Assembly: GCA_002803225.1 (NCBI GenBank)
Contig: NXFV01000341.1
Coordinates: 27,744 to 91,743, forward strand
Length of the DNA: 64,000 bases
Origin: Gamarada debralockiae
Lineage: Eukaryota > Ascomycota > Leotiomycetes > Helotiales > Hyphodiscaceae
Reading direction: 5' to 3'
Both the position numbers and the translations under genes were made by a program. Below are positions 9,732 through 21,760 of the stretch, one piece after another. Numbering within the stretch: the first letter of the stretch is position 1; every line of letters starts with the position of its first letter. The notes under the pieces were generated by a model that was not told the DNA's origin, did not search any database, and saw nothing but the letters and a program-made list of their open reading frames with translations.

Positions 9732-11407
9732 CTAATCATTCATCCGAACAATCCAATCTAATAGATCCCTGCACCATAACTCCACCAATATTGGTGAGTT
9801 GGGATTGGGATAGGCAATGTACCCCTTATTCATCAATTGGATATAGCACATCGCGTCTGAGGAGCAGGCTGGCGTGAGGAATCGGACCAAAGAGATCTGG
9901 CTCTCAAGCACTATCTCCTTGTCAAGCAGGCGAGCATAAATACTAAAGGACCCAATTTTAGGTGGATTTCTTGGCTTCAGAATAATGCTAGAATCAATGG
10001 ATACCCACGACCAACTTGGTCCTCAATAGTCAACAGGTCGTGGAAGTCGATCCACAAGGGCATCATCTAAATCCCAGCAAAGCTGAACGATTGAGCTTTC
10101 ACCACCCCAAAAGCCCCGCCAAATAGTCGCCTCGTTGACATTGAGCATTGCGAGAGCTATACCAGCAATTGTAACCAGTTTGTCCTTTCCAAATGTTAAT
10201 TTGCAGTGAGAATGGTGCGCAATAGTCTCATTCCAGGAGTATCCTAGTAATGGCTTCTCTTCCAAAAATTCCTTGCGATCAACCCAAGTACTCAGCTCTT
10301 CATGCAACCTCTCTGGGAATGCTTCACAGGCAACATTTTCATTACATTCTCAGACCTGAGTGGAAGTCAAATGGACAGTTCGTGGTGCAAGGAGCCTCCC
10401 TTGCAGAAACCAGCCTCGTTGAGCTAATGGGGATTCTGAAATTGAATCTCTGTACAGAGCGAGTGGCACGCAGTTAGAGAGCATTTCAAGACCATTCAGT
10501 CTTGCCAGTGTGCGAAACGCACTGTTGCGGCACTTGGGACGTTCAAAGGATAGCCCCTTGCTACTGACGATAGCGGCTGTCGCTCCAACGTTGATAGTTG
10601 AAGAACCATAGATCTTGGTCATTTGAGATGACTCTTTGGCCCAGTCATTTGAGTCTTTGTCCTGGATAATGCACAAGGAGTCGACCCATAGATAGTTATG
10701 AAATGAATGAATGACTTCGATGGCATCCCTCAATGTTTGAGCGAGAGCCTCGGGTGAGACTCTTGTCGTGAAGGTCCCAGATCTTTTGACTCAGAGTTTG
10801 ATATTTTGCGTCTCCCCGACAGTGGCTTAAAGTAGCGTATTCTGGGAAGCCTTCGATGTTCTGAGATAGTACTAGACGTGGAACGCTATCTCCAACGTAT
10901 ATGAGCCTTGATAAAGAAAGTCTCCTTCAAGAGGACGGCAATTCTCGTGTGTTGCAAGACAATTTCCAAGCCATTTTTTCACAAGCGGTAGAGCATCTTT
11001 GCTATTTCTGTCGTGAAAGATGCTGGCTGAGTATGCTGCACCGTTCTCTATCTTCATTAACTACACTAACTTGCAACAGGTCCTTTCGAACGTACCTCTT
11101 TCTGGCAGTAGAGCTAGAATCATTGGGACAGAGGTTTCATACGCTCGCAATGTAGCCTCATCAGCCAATGATCTGCGCCCCCGAAGTTGGTCGTCCTCAC
11201 GTCTAGGTCGTCTTTGATACTGAGGTCTTGCCATATGATTGTTGACTCAAGAATTTGGGGAAACTACCCAAAAAGAAGGCAGCAATCCACGGCGGCACGC
11301 TTCATAGACAATGCGTTCTTGTAGAAAGGAAGCGTTTTCCGTGTGTACCCGGCTCTTGGTTCCTCGTCCAAGTGGCCGAAAACATATTAGCACTTCTCGC
11401 AGGGCAT
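9732..11407 (-). pseudogene. Broken HET-domain (heterokaryon incompatibility) gene
   Basis: Read on the minus strand, a HET protein can be followed through several frames. It starts MPCEKC at 11407 with a TAA straight after it, then YVFGHLDEEPRAGYTRKTL, and RLIYVGDSVPRLVLSQNIEG into YATLSHCRGD. After a frame change come SPEALAQTLRDAIEVI and YLWVDSLCIIQDKDSNDW. GWFLQGRLLAPRTVHLTS runs to a TGA before ECNENVACE. After LPRPVDY a further TGA precedes GPSWSWVSIDSS. At least four in-frame stops and two or more frameshifts are present. Family knowledge puts Trp before ECNE and Arg or similar before the SWSW block, so these stops look like TGG-to-TGA and CGA-to-TGA changes. HET proteins govern nonself recognition and cell death; this copy cannot be functional. 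Confidence 0.85.
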
Positions 11408-11995
11408 TGTTGCATCCCGAGGTATGAGAGCGTGTGGCTTGCTGGACTCATCGACGCTTTTGAGGTCTTTGTTCTGCTTGATCCCAAAGCTGCGTCGTGC
11501 ATTGGCAAGGCCTCTCTTCAGCGCTTGGCCGGATCGACCTTCTCTAGAGTATTGGGCTTTCATGGAGAATTCCGTCGTCCTTGGTAAATGAGTGGGAAGG
11601 CGGTCAAACTTTCTGGGGAAATTATTCGGAGGCCCCAAGTGAAAATTGATGTCTTAGGTACTAGTTACTGCGGTATTATGAGACGATGAAATGAGAGACT
11701 TGTGTTGAGTAGGGGTGTGCGTCGATTTTGACCCCCAATTCCAAAGAGAGAGTCAGGTCCCAGTGGCAATCTTCCTTTCGACATTCGAACTGATTGTGTC
11801 GCAAACCCCCTGTTTCATACATTGAGCTGAATGGAAAATCTCAAATTCAATAATGAGTCGAGCGTTGAGCGTCGAGCTCGATTAATCTCTCCAATCAATA
11901 AAGCGCACTCAGTCCAAGGGCCAAAGTTGAACTTTTTACATTCTCCAATACACCCAAATCTATGCATACAAGGTCCCCATAAATTTTTATACACA
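11408..11995. other. Intergenic, no supported gene
   Basis: Lies between the start of the HET relic and the 3' end of the mL46 gene. Open frames present are shadows without domains. Confidence 0.4.
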
Positions 11996-13180
11996 TCATC
12001 TATCCGCCAACATGTTCTTAATAGAGCTGAAATATTTGGGCGCAACATGCTTCTGCAGCTCCTGCTTCGTCAACCACTTGAAATCGCTCAGCCCAAATAA
12101 GTTATCCTTGAGATTCGCTTGTCCGGCCATGATGCGCGCTTTCATGAAGAAGGTCTTCTCGCCTTGTGTTCTTACCAATGTCTCTTTATTGAGGAAGGGA
12201 TGGATGATGTGGTGGCCTGCTGGAACGTGGCCTACGATCCAGGTATTCATGTTCAGGCCTGCGGTTTGGACCAGAACCCGTTCTGCTGCCTTCACTCCCA
12301 ACGTTAGCAAGACTCCCCTCAGCCCAAAATAGGATATGAAGACCAACCTGATGTAAATTCTCCCTTCCAACTAACTCCCCAGCCGGAAAACCCCATCCTC
12401 CATTTTCTCTCTTCACCACCAAGTATAAGGTTCGCGCCAACTTCCTATCCAACCGTCTCACATCTTTCGCTTTATCTGCCTCAGTCCAAACACTCAACGG
12501 GCGTTCCACCTTCCCTCCCTCCCCATCCGCACCCTCCTTAGCCTCCATGGGCTTCCCATCCTTCCCCTCCACCGCTCGAACCTCCGCATCCTTCACCAAA
12601 CTCTCGACCAAATAGCTCGATTCGCTCCTCTCATCCCCAACCAACAACTCGTCATTCCATCCCAAATCCCCATACGGATTATACCCACCCAATTCCCTCG
12701 CAGGCTGCCCATTCCGTTCCTTAGCTTTGAGCTTCCAGTCGTGGTCTGCAGGCGTGTCTTTCTTGAAGTAGAAATAGCGACTGAAGGGCATGGCTAGTCG
12801 TTCATTAAGTCGTTTTTGGTAGAAGAAGAAGGCTTTTTCAAAGGATGTGAGTGGTCGCGTAAGGAGAGGGGGTCGGGAGAGGAGGACGCCAGATTTGATC
12901 TTGTAGTCAGGGGTCGAGGCGGTGGCTGCTGCGGGAGAGAGGTTTTGGATATGCCATTGGTTGGATGTGCTATCGCTGGTCTTGAGAGCTGCGGCGGCGG
13001 CGGAGTAGCTGCGTTGGGAGAGTGCTGAGGTTTTGGTGATGTGGTTGATGCAGTCTGAGCAAACTCGTGGATGTCGTGATGATCCTGTCGTACAATCAGT
13101 AATTGCCTTCATACCAAATCCAATTGGAGCTTACTTATCAAAGAGGCCGCAGCCCGACTTCCTCTACTACTAGCCGTCAT
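11996..13180 (-). CDS. Mitochondrial large-subunit ribosomal protein mL46
   Basis: Three exons (13180-13135, 13084-12348, 12289-11996) give 358 aa. I chose the ATG at 13180 because exon 1 (MTASSRGSRAASLI) joins in frame and makes a basic, serine-rich N-terminus suitable for mitochondrial import. An alternative is the ATG at 13112 inside the first intron. The body has the mL46/MRPL17 layout: SFEKAFFFYQKRLNERLAMP with FSRYFYFKK, then the Nudix-like fold with GGWGFPAGELVGRENLHQ and the C-terminal FLNKETLVRTQGEKTFFMKA. These proteins belong to the mitoribosome large subunit; the Nudix-like fold is structural rather than catalytic. The middle carries a charged insertion rich in Lys, Glu and Gly. 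Confidence 0.9.
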
Positions 13181-14118
13181 CTTCGCTCTGCCCTTCAAAC
13201 ACCAGAATGCCTTCTTGAGCTCGAGCTCCTAACTTTGGGTCTTTGCCGCTAAAACTTTCTTGCTTACATAATTGCGACTATTCCTTAGCGCCAAATTTTC
13301 CAACACCTCTTGAAATTTTGCGCCCAAGAAGTGTTTTTCTTCAATCCATGACACCTCTTCCTTATCATCAAGACCTGTTTCCTTCCAGAACGTCCTGATC
13401 ATTTACTGGTGCCTAGAGTGAACCTATCACAGGCTTTTTTCGCTAGCGGTACCTACGTCTTTATCTACGGGAACTGTTAGATAGCGACTGTTGACATCTT
13501 TGAACGAAGGATACGAATTGAAGAATGCATATGGGGGCGTGCGAGACGGGAGGAAGGACGAGGCAGGCTGTCAGAAGGACCGTCGCGTGATCAAGGAGAT
13601 AATGGGCATTCCGTGGACTTCGTGTGGAAGAGATCGCAGTCGTTATATCGTACGTCGAAACCAGCCTTGATCCGCCTCGAACAGCTTGGGCGTAAACGTT
13701 CACAAAAGTCACGGATTGTTGAACTTCTGGACCGCGGTCTTTCTCGCGTTTTCCACAGCTCATCGTCAGTGGTGATGGCCAGTCGCCTTTTTATTACTGT
13801 TCGCATCATATCTCTCTCAAGGAGAGTAAGTATGATATTTATGGTTGATTATCTTTGATTTCTATAGACAAAGTTGTGCCAATCACAATGAACACATCGA
13901 ACAATGCTGCAAAAAACCATCGCTAGAACGCCATTAAGCCCTTCGATACCCAGTTCTTGACCGAGATTTCCAGTACTCAAACTTCTTCAGATGCAAAACA
14001 CCGTGACCTCCCATGCCTGAACCGGGTATCTCAAAAAATATTGCGCCTAGGTCTCCCCTAAATGAACTCTCAGCCATGCGCCGAATGCCGTAAATGCGTT
14101 ATCATCTCAGTACGTTCA
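13181..14118. other. Intergenic, no supported gene
   Basis: Between the 5' end of the mL46 gene and the 3' end of the RING/PHD gene. Open frames on both strands overlap one another, have no domains and no plausible splice partners. Confidence 0.45.
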
Positions 14119-16153
14119 TCATGCCACCAATGCCTTCACAGCAATTGCTACCTTCTCGGTGGCTATCTTCTCCAAGGTACATTTATTCTTCTCATCCGTG
14201 ATACTGCGGTCCGCCACGATTTCGTACAGCTTTCTCGATATGTCGCGATTTATTTTCTCGTATTGCTCCTTCGAAATCTCGGCGGCTTTCCAGTGAGGTG
14301 CCAGAGCCGACTTGACAATCTTGTTGATGCCTTCTTTGGCTTCAATCGACATGGTCGCTCGAACAGGTGATGATTCCTGTGAGCGTGAAACTGGCACAGG
14401 AGCCTGTCGTCTAGGTCGAGGTTGCCTAAGCTCGATAGTCGGCGATTTAGAATGATCATGGTCGGGTTTATGTGTGGATTCTGATAGAGATCGATTGGGC
14501 GAGTATTCGGCAGGTGGGAAAATTGGTTCGATGCGAGAGGTAAGTGGAAGAGGTGATCCAGGGCGTCTGCTGATATGTGGTGGCGGGGTAATGGACATTG
14601 CCCGAGGTGAGTGGTAAGCAGATGATGGTGGTGAGGGAGACGCAGCAGGGGAGGAATATTCAAGGGAAGGACTGGTGACTCGGTTTGGGATAGACAACGT
14701 TGTGAAGGTAGATCTCGAGGTATCGTCATCTGAAGTGGCCGTCTCGACCTCCTTGAGTAGTTGTGTCAGAAAGGAAGGCTCGCCGTTCGTATCCTGCACT
14801 GCACGAGACGAATGGCTTCCGCGACGATTAGTCCCATTGGTCTGGCGGCTTGAAGTCGGTATCGATGCCGCAGCTGATGATGGTCCTGGAATATCCAGAA
14901 CTCTTCGCGTCCGTGGTCGCTTCAGTTTCCGTTCAGGCTCCTTGGGCGCCTCCGGCCGCTCAGCAGGTGATGCAGTCACTGACCTCGATTTACGCTTCCG
15001 GCTCCTGGGACTCGCTGTATCCAACTCCTTCGCCTTCTCCAACGCACCCCAAGCCTGGGTCACTTCAGGCGTTTCGACAGGGGTGGGGTCACGAAGGACA
15101 GGGGCGGCCCTTCGAAAAACATCTCGAGCACCTTGTCGACTAGCAATATTCAGTCGCTGTTGCCACTGCTGGAACTCTCTCTGCTCTTCGGCGGTGCGTC
15201 TTGAATGTATTCTATATGAGTTCAAGTTTTGGTCGTCATCCGAGAAGTCGAGATCGAGACCAACGACGTCGTGAATCCTGTTGCTGAAGGTGCTCCACGC
15301 TCCCATCCACTGATCTGTTCTCATCCGTTGACGAGTCCGACGAACACTTGCTTGGGTCCTAGGTTGGGTTCGTCCTGTCCGACCAGGGGCATCAATCTCA
15401 ATAGCTCTTGCTAGTGCAGCGTCCTCCGCGCATTCCATACAGAACCACCGCCCCCGTGGAACTCGCTCGAGGTTGACGCAGTATGTGTGATATGGGGCAG
15501 CGCATCCATCGCATAGAAGGAGCACATCTTCATTGTCGGCCGTATTGCAGATAGGGCAGGGGGTGGTCTCCTCATCTTCTTCAAGATTGTCCTCAATCCA
15601 CGCATTTGGGTCGAATTCGGCAACTTGTTTCTTATTTTCGACTATATATTCGGAAAGGATAGTGCCTAGCAAAAGAACGGTTAGCAAAGGATATCCAAAA
15701 TTATACAGCCCCACCGCAGATGACCCCAAGCAAATGATTCAGCCCCTAGCAGATGGATTACCGAGTTACAAAGCAGCCTCCACTGACTCAGACCACTGGG
15801 ACACCGAGTAGGAAACAATTCGCAGAAAAATCAGAAAAATAGGAGGGATCGGGTTCGAGCGACGGGGACTTACCTCCCACCTTATCCAGCACTTCTACTA
15901 AATTGAATGTATGGCGGCAAATCGGGCAGCTATTTGCCTTTTGAGACCATTCTCTCAAACATTCATCGTGTAGAACATGACCGCAGGGTTTTATGAGAGC
16001 GATCTTTTGTTCGTTGTCGATTTTTCCGGGATGGGTTGTCGGGAGCTTTGAGATCGGTACCGCCGCCACCTCTCCCGCATCTCGAAGATCATCGTGAATT
16101 CCGTCAGGAACAACGTCCAAATCCTCCAAACAGACAATGCACTGGTCAGCCAT
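14119..16153 (-). CDS. RING and PHD finger protein (PHRF1-like)
   Basis: Exons 16153-15874 and 15665-14119 give 608 aa. A RING-H2 finger opens the protein: C5, C8, then C57, H59, H62, C65, C76 and C79 in CGHVLHDECLREWSQKANSC. The intron falls between the RING and a PHD finger (about 130-172) with CPICNTADNEDVLLLCDGC and RGRWFCMEC. The remainder is a long disordered Ser/Pro/Arg-rich region with a nuclear-type basic cluster (RSRKRKSRS). A helical C-terminal block (about 535-608) is close to the SRI-like tail of PHRF1-type proteins. The RING suggests an E3 ubiquitin ligase and the PHD a histone-tail reader, so a chromatin role is inferred. RING-PHD order and spacing match the PHRF1 family. Confidence 0.87.
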
Positions 16154-17487
16154 GCTGACAAAATGTTTTGCAAAATTGTTCGTGAATATGGAGGAAGGAA
16201 GTCATGAAAAAGGATTGTGGCTGTGGTTGGGGAGTATTTGCGGCGAAAGTCGAATCTCGAGAGTTGGTGGTTTTGAAAGCGACTTGGGAGTTTTGGATGA
16301 AAGATGGAGAGAAGCCTGAGCCTGGCGAGAAGGGAACACGGGACGCTAACTTTAGCGGCTAGGCGAACCAATCAGGCAAGTGACAGCCACGACCACCAAT
16401 TTTTTACTCTTGAGAAAGCGGTCAAGGTCCAAACCCCGAATGCGGTCTTTTCCAATTGTTTTGTGGCGTGGGTCCTGTATTGAGCCTATTTTGGCATTTT
16501 CGAATAATTCGTCATCAAAAACGTGACAAGAAATCGACTTTGGGTGGCTGATATCTCCTCGTCTCGGTGTCCCTGTCAGAAGGGACATGTGATGAACGGC
16601 AAGGGCTGTGACCACGAACAGGGCAGCTAGCCGCGTTGCTTTGAATTGTCTCGAACGGCTTGATGGATTCCGGAGTTGCGGTAACTTAGTTCGGGCTTAT
16701 GAATGAGAGGCGGTGACCTTTGTTTCTTCATGGACGTTGATAGTAAATTGGGGGGACTCGGTGGTTTATGTTAGTCTCCAATGAGTGACAGTCAAATCAT
16801 GTGGTCTGCTCAAGCTTTCAGCTTGAAGCAGTCAGATACTGGTGTTTTACCAGTAAAGTGACTCATAAGAAAGGGAAATTGAATACTCAACAGCAGGTCG
16901 ATCCCTCTTAAATAGGCCCGAGAACAAGGCAGCTAGAAGGCAACGATCCGCCCCGCTTCCACGCAATCGAGAAACAGAACGCGAATTGAATGAGAATCGG
17001 TGATTTCGAGATGCTCGATATCCAACGAAGGATTGACAGCCTCACTTTCTTGGAGGTCCCTTTTCCCCAGGCTTTGTGGTTGCGTGGACATTGATGCGTA
17101 CTTGCTTCGTAGCAACGTCTTATCGCGATGAATCTGGCATCGCTGGCATTGATTGAAATCTTTGGGCCAAATCCCATGGAGGGCTGCTTGGGACAGCGAT
17201 CGTTTTCAATGACATAAACCCGCTGTTGCCTATAATTCTCAATTAGGAAACCTCAATACCCAATCACCACCACACTCTGCATGTTTCACAAGATATCTCC
17301 GCGTATCGAATGATCGCAATGTAGGCACGCATGATATTGTGATATTGGACACGGCGTGGTTTTTGAATTGCTTTATTCAGCCCTCATCGAAAAGCGACGA
17401 CGTCGAAACTCGTATCCCGTCTGTGAGACCGATCCCATGCTCCAGCAAATGTAAAAACCGTAAGACATCCATCCCATATCCGACCAT
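16154..17487. other. Intergenic, no supported gene
   Basis: About 1.3 kb between the RING/PHD gene and the 3' end of the eL43 gene. Open frames on both strands are short and domain-free. Promoter of the RING/PHD gene is expected near 16154-16400. Confidence 0.45.
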
Positions 17488-18027
17488 CTAAACCTCAGCA
17501 ATTTCTCTTAGACGACGAAGGGTTGATCGCATCGCAGCAGCAGCGGGGGTTCTGTTCCAAGCCATGTTAGCAATGGCCTCGGTGTGCTTCAATTCTTTCC
17601 CAACAGAGATATCTCTAATCATCAAACATTTGTACGTACGCGACAGTGTATGCTCCTCCAGCAACAGTCTTGTGGCACGACTTGCAGTTCCAGATTCCGA
17701 CTGAGTGGCGCTTGACGGTGGTCTTTCCGCAGAATGTGCAGACGTACTTGGCGTGTTGGGTGATTTCCATCTTCTTGACTTGCTTTCGGAGGGAGGCACC
17801 GTATCTGTAAATCAAGGAATCCAACCATCAGCATTTACATTCCATCCAAATTGATCCTGCACATTCGCTGCTCGTTGGAGAACGATTCAAGGTGCCCAAA
17901 GCTGAAGATGTTGAAAAATCTCTGTTCGTACCGCGACCGGCGAGCATTGATCACTTTTGCAGAGGATTTTCACATACCTGGTACCGTATTTACCGGTGAC
18001 TCCGACCTTCTTGGTTCTCTTCGTCAT
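17488..18027 (-). CDS. rpl43: Cytosolic 60S ribosomal protein eL43 (L37Ae)
   Basis: Three exons (18027-17978, 17804-17640, 17551-17488) give exactly 92 aa, the usual length of eL43. The protein starts [20 protein letters not shown] and contains the zinc-ribbon cysteines CTFC and CKSC, with [14 protein letters not shown] between them. It ends [20 protein letters not shown]. Introns of 173 and 88 nt are typical of ribosomal-protein genes. It is a structural component of the large ribosomal subunit. Confidence 0.97.
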
Positions 18028-18394
18028 CTTGGCTGTGTTGCGTGACGAACGGTGTTGTTTAGAAGATGGAGGTTCAGAGGTTGTTGAATTTCGATGCGAA
18101 TATTTCACAGTGGAGGCTCGCTAAACATCCAGCCCTAGGCGTTGTGCCAGATATGTCAGGCTACAATCATTCACGTGATGTTTTCTTTAACCCGGGCCTT
18201 ACTTGATTCATCCGTTTGAGGCCGAGGTGGCGATCCTTGCTGAGACAACAGGTGAGGTTTTCTTGAATTAAATAGTTATGATTTTTGAGGTTCAATTCAC
18301 CCTCCTTTTTCATTGCCTTGTCTCTTGAACTACCATACGTATTGGGCTGAAATCCTGCATCGATTCTTTGAGACTGGAGATTATCTTATATACT
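18028..18394. promoter_or_regulatory. Divergent promoter region: rpl43 / oxidoreductase gene
   Basis: 367 bases between the start codons of the minus-strand rpl43 gene and the plus-strand oxidoreductase gene, with no open frame of note. It must hold both promoters, and short pyrimidine-rich tracts are visible before the start at 18395. Confidence 0.55.
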
Positions 18395-19826
18395 ATGTTA
18401 GCAACTCGCCAATACGACATCGTGGTTTTCGGTGCCACAGGTTACACTGGAAAGTTGACTGCAGAGTACATCACCAAGAGCTTGCCAACAGATCTTCGAT
18501 GGGCTCTAGCTGGACGTACTGCCAGCAAGTTGGAGGCTGTAGCGGCTGAATGTAAATTCACCGATGCTGATAGGGTCCAACCTGGTAAGCACTACCAATC
18601 TGTCATCCACTCATCGCCCATTTCACGATCACGTGAAGGTGAGAATGTCATCTGAAGAAACACGACTGACTCTTCGTAGCTATTGAGATATGCGAATTGA
18701 ACGACGCAGACTTAAGCTCCCTGGCCAAGAAGACAAAAGTTCTCATCAGCACTGTCGGGCCATATGCTCTGTACGGAGAACGTGCATTCAAAGCTTGCGC
18801 TGAGAATGGCACCCACTATTTTGACGTAACGGGAGAGGTTGCCTTCGTTGCCGATATGATCAAGAAATACGAGAAGACTGCACAGGCCAGTGGAGCAGTT
18901 ATGATCCCTCAAATTGGGATCGAGTCAGCGCCAGCTGATTTGGTCACGTGGTCTCTCGTTTCCATGATCCGGGAGAAGTTTTCTGCGCATACTGGAGAAG
19001 TCATAATTTCTGTTCATGAGCTCAGGCAAGTTGGATTTAGCCCCATGGTGGCCAACGCGTCAAACTAATACATTGATAGTGCAAAGCCATCAGGTGGAAC
19101 TTTGAACACTGTTTTAACTTTGATGGACGTATACAGCATCAAGCAACTCAGCGCAGCAAATGCTCCTTACGCACTCTCCCCTATCCCAGGTCCAAAGACC
19201 ACCAATCCCAAATCTTGGATCACCAAACTTTTTGGAGTGCGCGTCGTTCCAGATCTCGGGATTCTCACGACGTCTATCGGAGCATCAACAGATCAGCCAA
19301 TTATCCAAAGAAGTTGGGGCCTGTTGGGAGGCAATAGCTTTTACGGACCCAATTTTCGGTTCAGCGAGTACTCAAAGGCGCGAAACTATCTCACCGCAGT
19401 CATGTTTCACTTCGGGCTGGTTGTGGGGACATTGTTCCTCGCAATTCCGATCCTGAGGAAGTTCGCTAGGCGATTCGTTTACCAGCCAGGTGATGGGCCG
19501 ACGAAGGTAGAGTCGCGGAAAGACAGATTCGAAGTCCGAGGAATCGCGAAACCAGACGTGCAGAATGCGAACCTTCCGAGAGCTTTCTGCCGAGCTTATT
19601 TCAATGGATCCTTGTATGCATGTAAGTATTCTGGTTCGAGAAACCAGGCGCCGCTGATTCAAGAACAGTCACCGGCATATCCTTGGCCGAAGCAGCTATC
19701 TCTATTCTTCGGGATGAACACAACCTTTCTGGAGGCGTCTACACACCTGCGTGTCTTGGACAGAAGTTTATTGATCGTCTGCAGACTGCAGGTTTCAAGT
19801 TTGAGAAGAAGTTTATTGAGAACTGA
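18395..19826 (+). CDS. Saccharopine-dehydrogenase-like oxidoreductase (SCCPDH-type)
   Basis: Four exons (18395-18584, 18680-19025, 19080-19621, 19669-19826) give 411 aa. The second intron (19026-19079) has a GC donor (AG|GCAAGT) with a CTAATAC branch site; using it is the only way the frame continues into PSGGTLNT. The N-terminus carries a Rossmann nucleotide-binding motif, VVFGATGYTGKLTAEY (glycines about 13-19). Further family blocks are KVLISTVGPYALYGE, GTHYFDVTGE and PQIGIESAPADL. A hydrophobic segment near residue 285 (FGLVVGTLFLAIPIL) is usual for SCCPDH-like proteins, which associate with lipid droplets or membranes. It is not the lysine-pathway enzyme; the substrate is unknown. Length fits the family (about 410-430). 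Confidence 0.9.
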
Positions 19827-20689
19827 TATGCAGTTGCGTCTGTTCTTCCTGCAGGGAGCTCCTTGTATCTTTACTTCGGGCATAAGTGGATGGCTTGGAT
19901 GCTGGCTTTTGACATTGGAAAAAAGAATGGTCATATACACATACCCTACGAGTGGAAATCATCAATTTTTAATTATCTAATTCCATTGAGTGATTGCAGA
20001 TTCCAGATTTCATTGGTGAGGGGAAGGAGTTTGGCAGCCAGTCAATCTTTCATTTTATTTCGGCAATTCATCTACTCGTACAATCCTTCTGAAATGCATG
20101 TGATCTTTGAGTCACGAGATCTGAGATTCGGCGCCCCTGATTTCAAGGTTTTGACAAATTCAACTCTCTCAAATGAGGCATCGAAGGGAGCGAATCAATT
20201 GATATGTGAAGGTTTGCAGGGGCAGCACACGCTGGATAAACCTCGAACAAGCAAGGATTTCAAAATGATGTCCGGGCTTTGAATCGGAAAGTGGCTTGTT
20301 GAGAGTACACCCTTAAATCACTGATAAAACACACAACTCAAATTGTTAGATTTCTGTCCACGCTTTTGCGAAGTTAACCCAGCATACTTTAACTTCACCG
20401 GGTAATAAATGGTGTAATTTAATTCAAATCTTTTCTATTAGAGAAAGAATCTGTAACGACCCAGACTCCAAACTGCAAAACAATTTCACGATAGAATATA
20501 CTACTGCTCTCTAATTTACCATGGCCACTTCCAACTCATCAGATATGTCCACAAGAACACATCGTCTGTTTCTGAACATGAATTAATAGAACAGAACACA
20601 ACCAAACTTACTGTAACTGCAATTGTCACAGTACAGCGCCTTTCCCATCGCCACTTCCATACTCAGCTCTCAGCAGTTCGAAAGACAAG

Positions 20690-20937
20690 GATGTCACGAA
20701 AGACTCGACGTACTTAAAGAACTTGCCCGCCAAGGAGCGTATCGAAAAACTTGGTATAGTTTATGGAGAAACGGTTACTCGAAACAATTCAAGGAGATTA
20801 TGACCATAAGGTTTGGGAGCGACAGGGTTGAGCTCGCTATCTGTACGAAGAGATTAGAAAGCAAAAGCACAATTTCGAGGAAGAGTTCGGCTACAGAGGC
20901 ACATATTATGTCGAAGCGGGAGGACTCTTGGGCTAAG
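20690..20937 (+). pseudogene. Decayed coding fragment, unknown protein
   Basis: One frame reads LPAKERIEKLGIVYGETVTR and a neighbouring frame YDHKVWERQG, a TGA, then ARYLYEEIRKQKHNFEEEF and YVEAGGLL. The charged, helical composition is protein-like, and the TGA sits where Trp would fit. I do not recognise the family, and a frame change plus a stop argue against function. Confidence 0.3.
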
Positions 20938-21239
20938 AGGAGGATAAGGGCGTTGTTATCGGCTATATCGTCCAATCGCGAGCGGCACAGATTACCACAG
21001 GATTCTTAATAAGAGCCCACAGCATGTAGCCGATGTAGAAGATGGGAGGAGAGGGGAGCTATGCGTTGTGCGTAAGGGCAAAGACCGTTATCATGTGGTT
21101 TTTGAGTATAAAGGAAAGCCCACCGAAGAAACTTGAAGGGGTTTTAAGCTCGCATCCTATAGGAACCCCAACCTCTGTCTCTCTGAATGCGCTGCTGGCG
21201 CCTTGGTCTCAAGTTCTCATTCTCGGGCCTTGATTCAAA

Positions 21240-21760
21240 ACCCATCAAGGTAGTTTTCGAAACCATCGTCGCTGACTATGCGGGCCGAGTGACGGAAAGC
21301 TACTGCCTCACAGAACGCCAACTCAAAGAATCCACAGCCTCATTTATTCGGCATTGAAAATTACTCGTACCTGATAAGTCATTGCGGATGCAACAACTTT
21401 CTCGAAAAATTGCGACTATCCCAACCCAACACCGCGCTCCTTGTCACTTCATGTATCTCTCTATCGAAAACGTGAAGATTCACGAGGATCATATCAAACA
21501 GACCATATATTTCCCGGGAACCACCACCAAAATCCGTGATATTGAAGAAAGCGGGAGTCGTTTGCTTCGAAAACCAGGTGGCGTCCAGGACGGCTCGTGA
21601 GGAAATCGAAGCGAAGCTCACAGCGAGGAAAGCGCTGCGCAAAACCGAATATGACAAACTCAAAGCTGAAATGGCACAAATACAAGAAGCCCATGAGAAA
21701 CAGCTAGAGAAACGGCGGAAGATTAAAGGTCATTCTCAAGTTATAGAGTCTTGTGGCAAG
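21240..21760 (+). pseudogene. Decayed coding fragment with coiled-coil end
   Basis: A frame reading PNTALLVTSCISLSKT, a TGA, then SVILKKAGVVCFENQVASR continues into AREEIEAKLTARKALRKTEY and MAQIQEAHEKQLEKRRKIKG, a strongly helical, coiled-coil-like end. The TGA follows Lys-Thr where Arg (CGA) is plausible. Upstream, near 21250, another frame reads VVFETIVADYAGRVTESYC. No family recognised; no start or clean gene structure. Confidence 0.3.

Noticed and set aside
11255..11638. Open frames on both strands near the HET relic
   Set aside because: They overlap the decayed HET N-terminus in wrong frames and have no independent support.
13461..13858. Overlapping frames on both strands between mL46 and the RING/PHD gene
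   Set aside because: No domains, no splice partners and mutual antisense overlap.
14675..15274. 199-codon plus-strand frame
   Set aside because: Antisense shadow of the disordered part of the RING/PHD gene.
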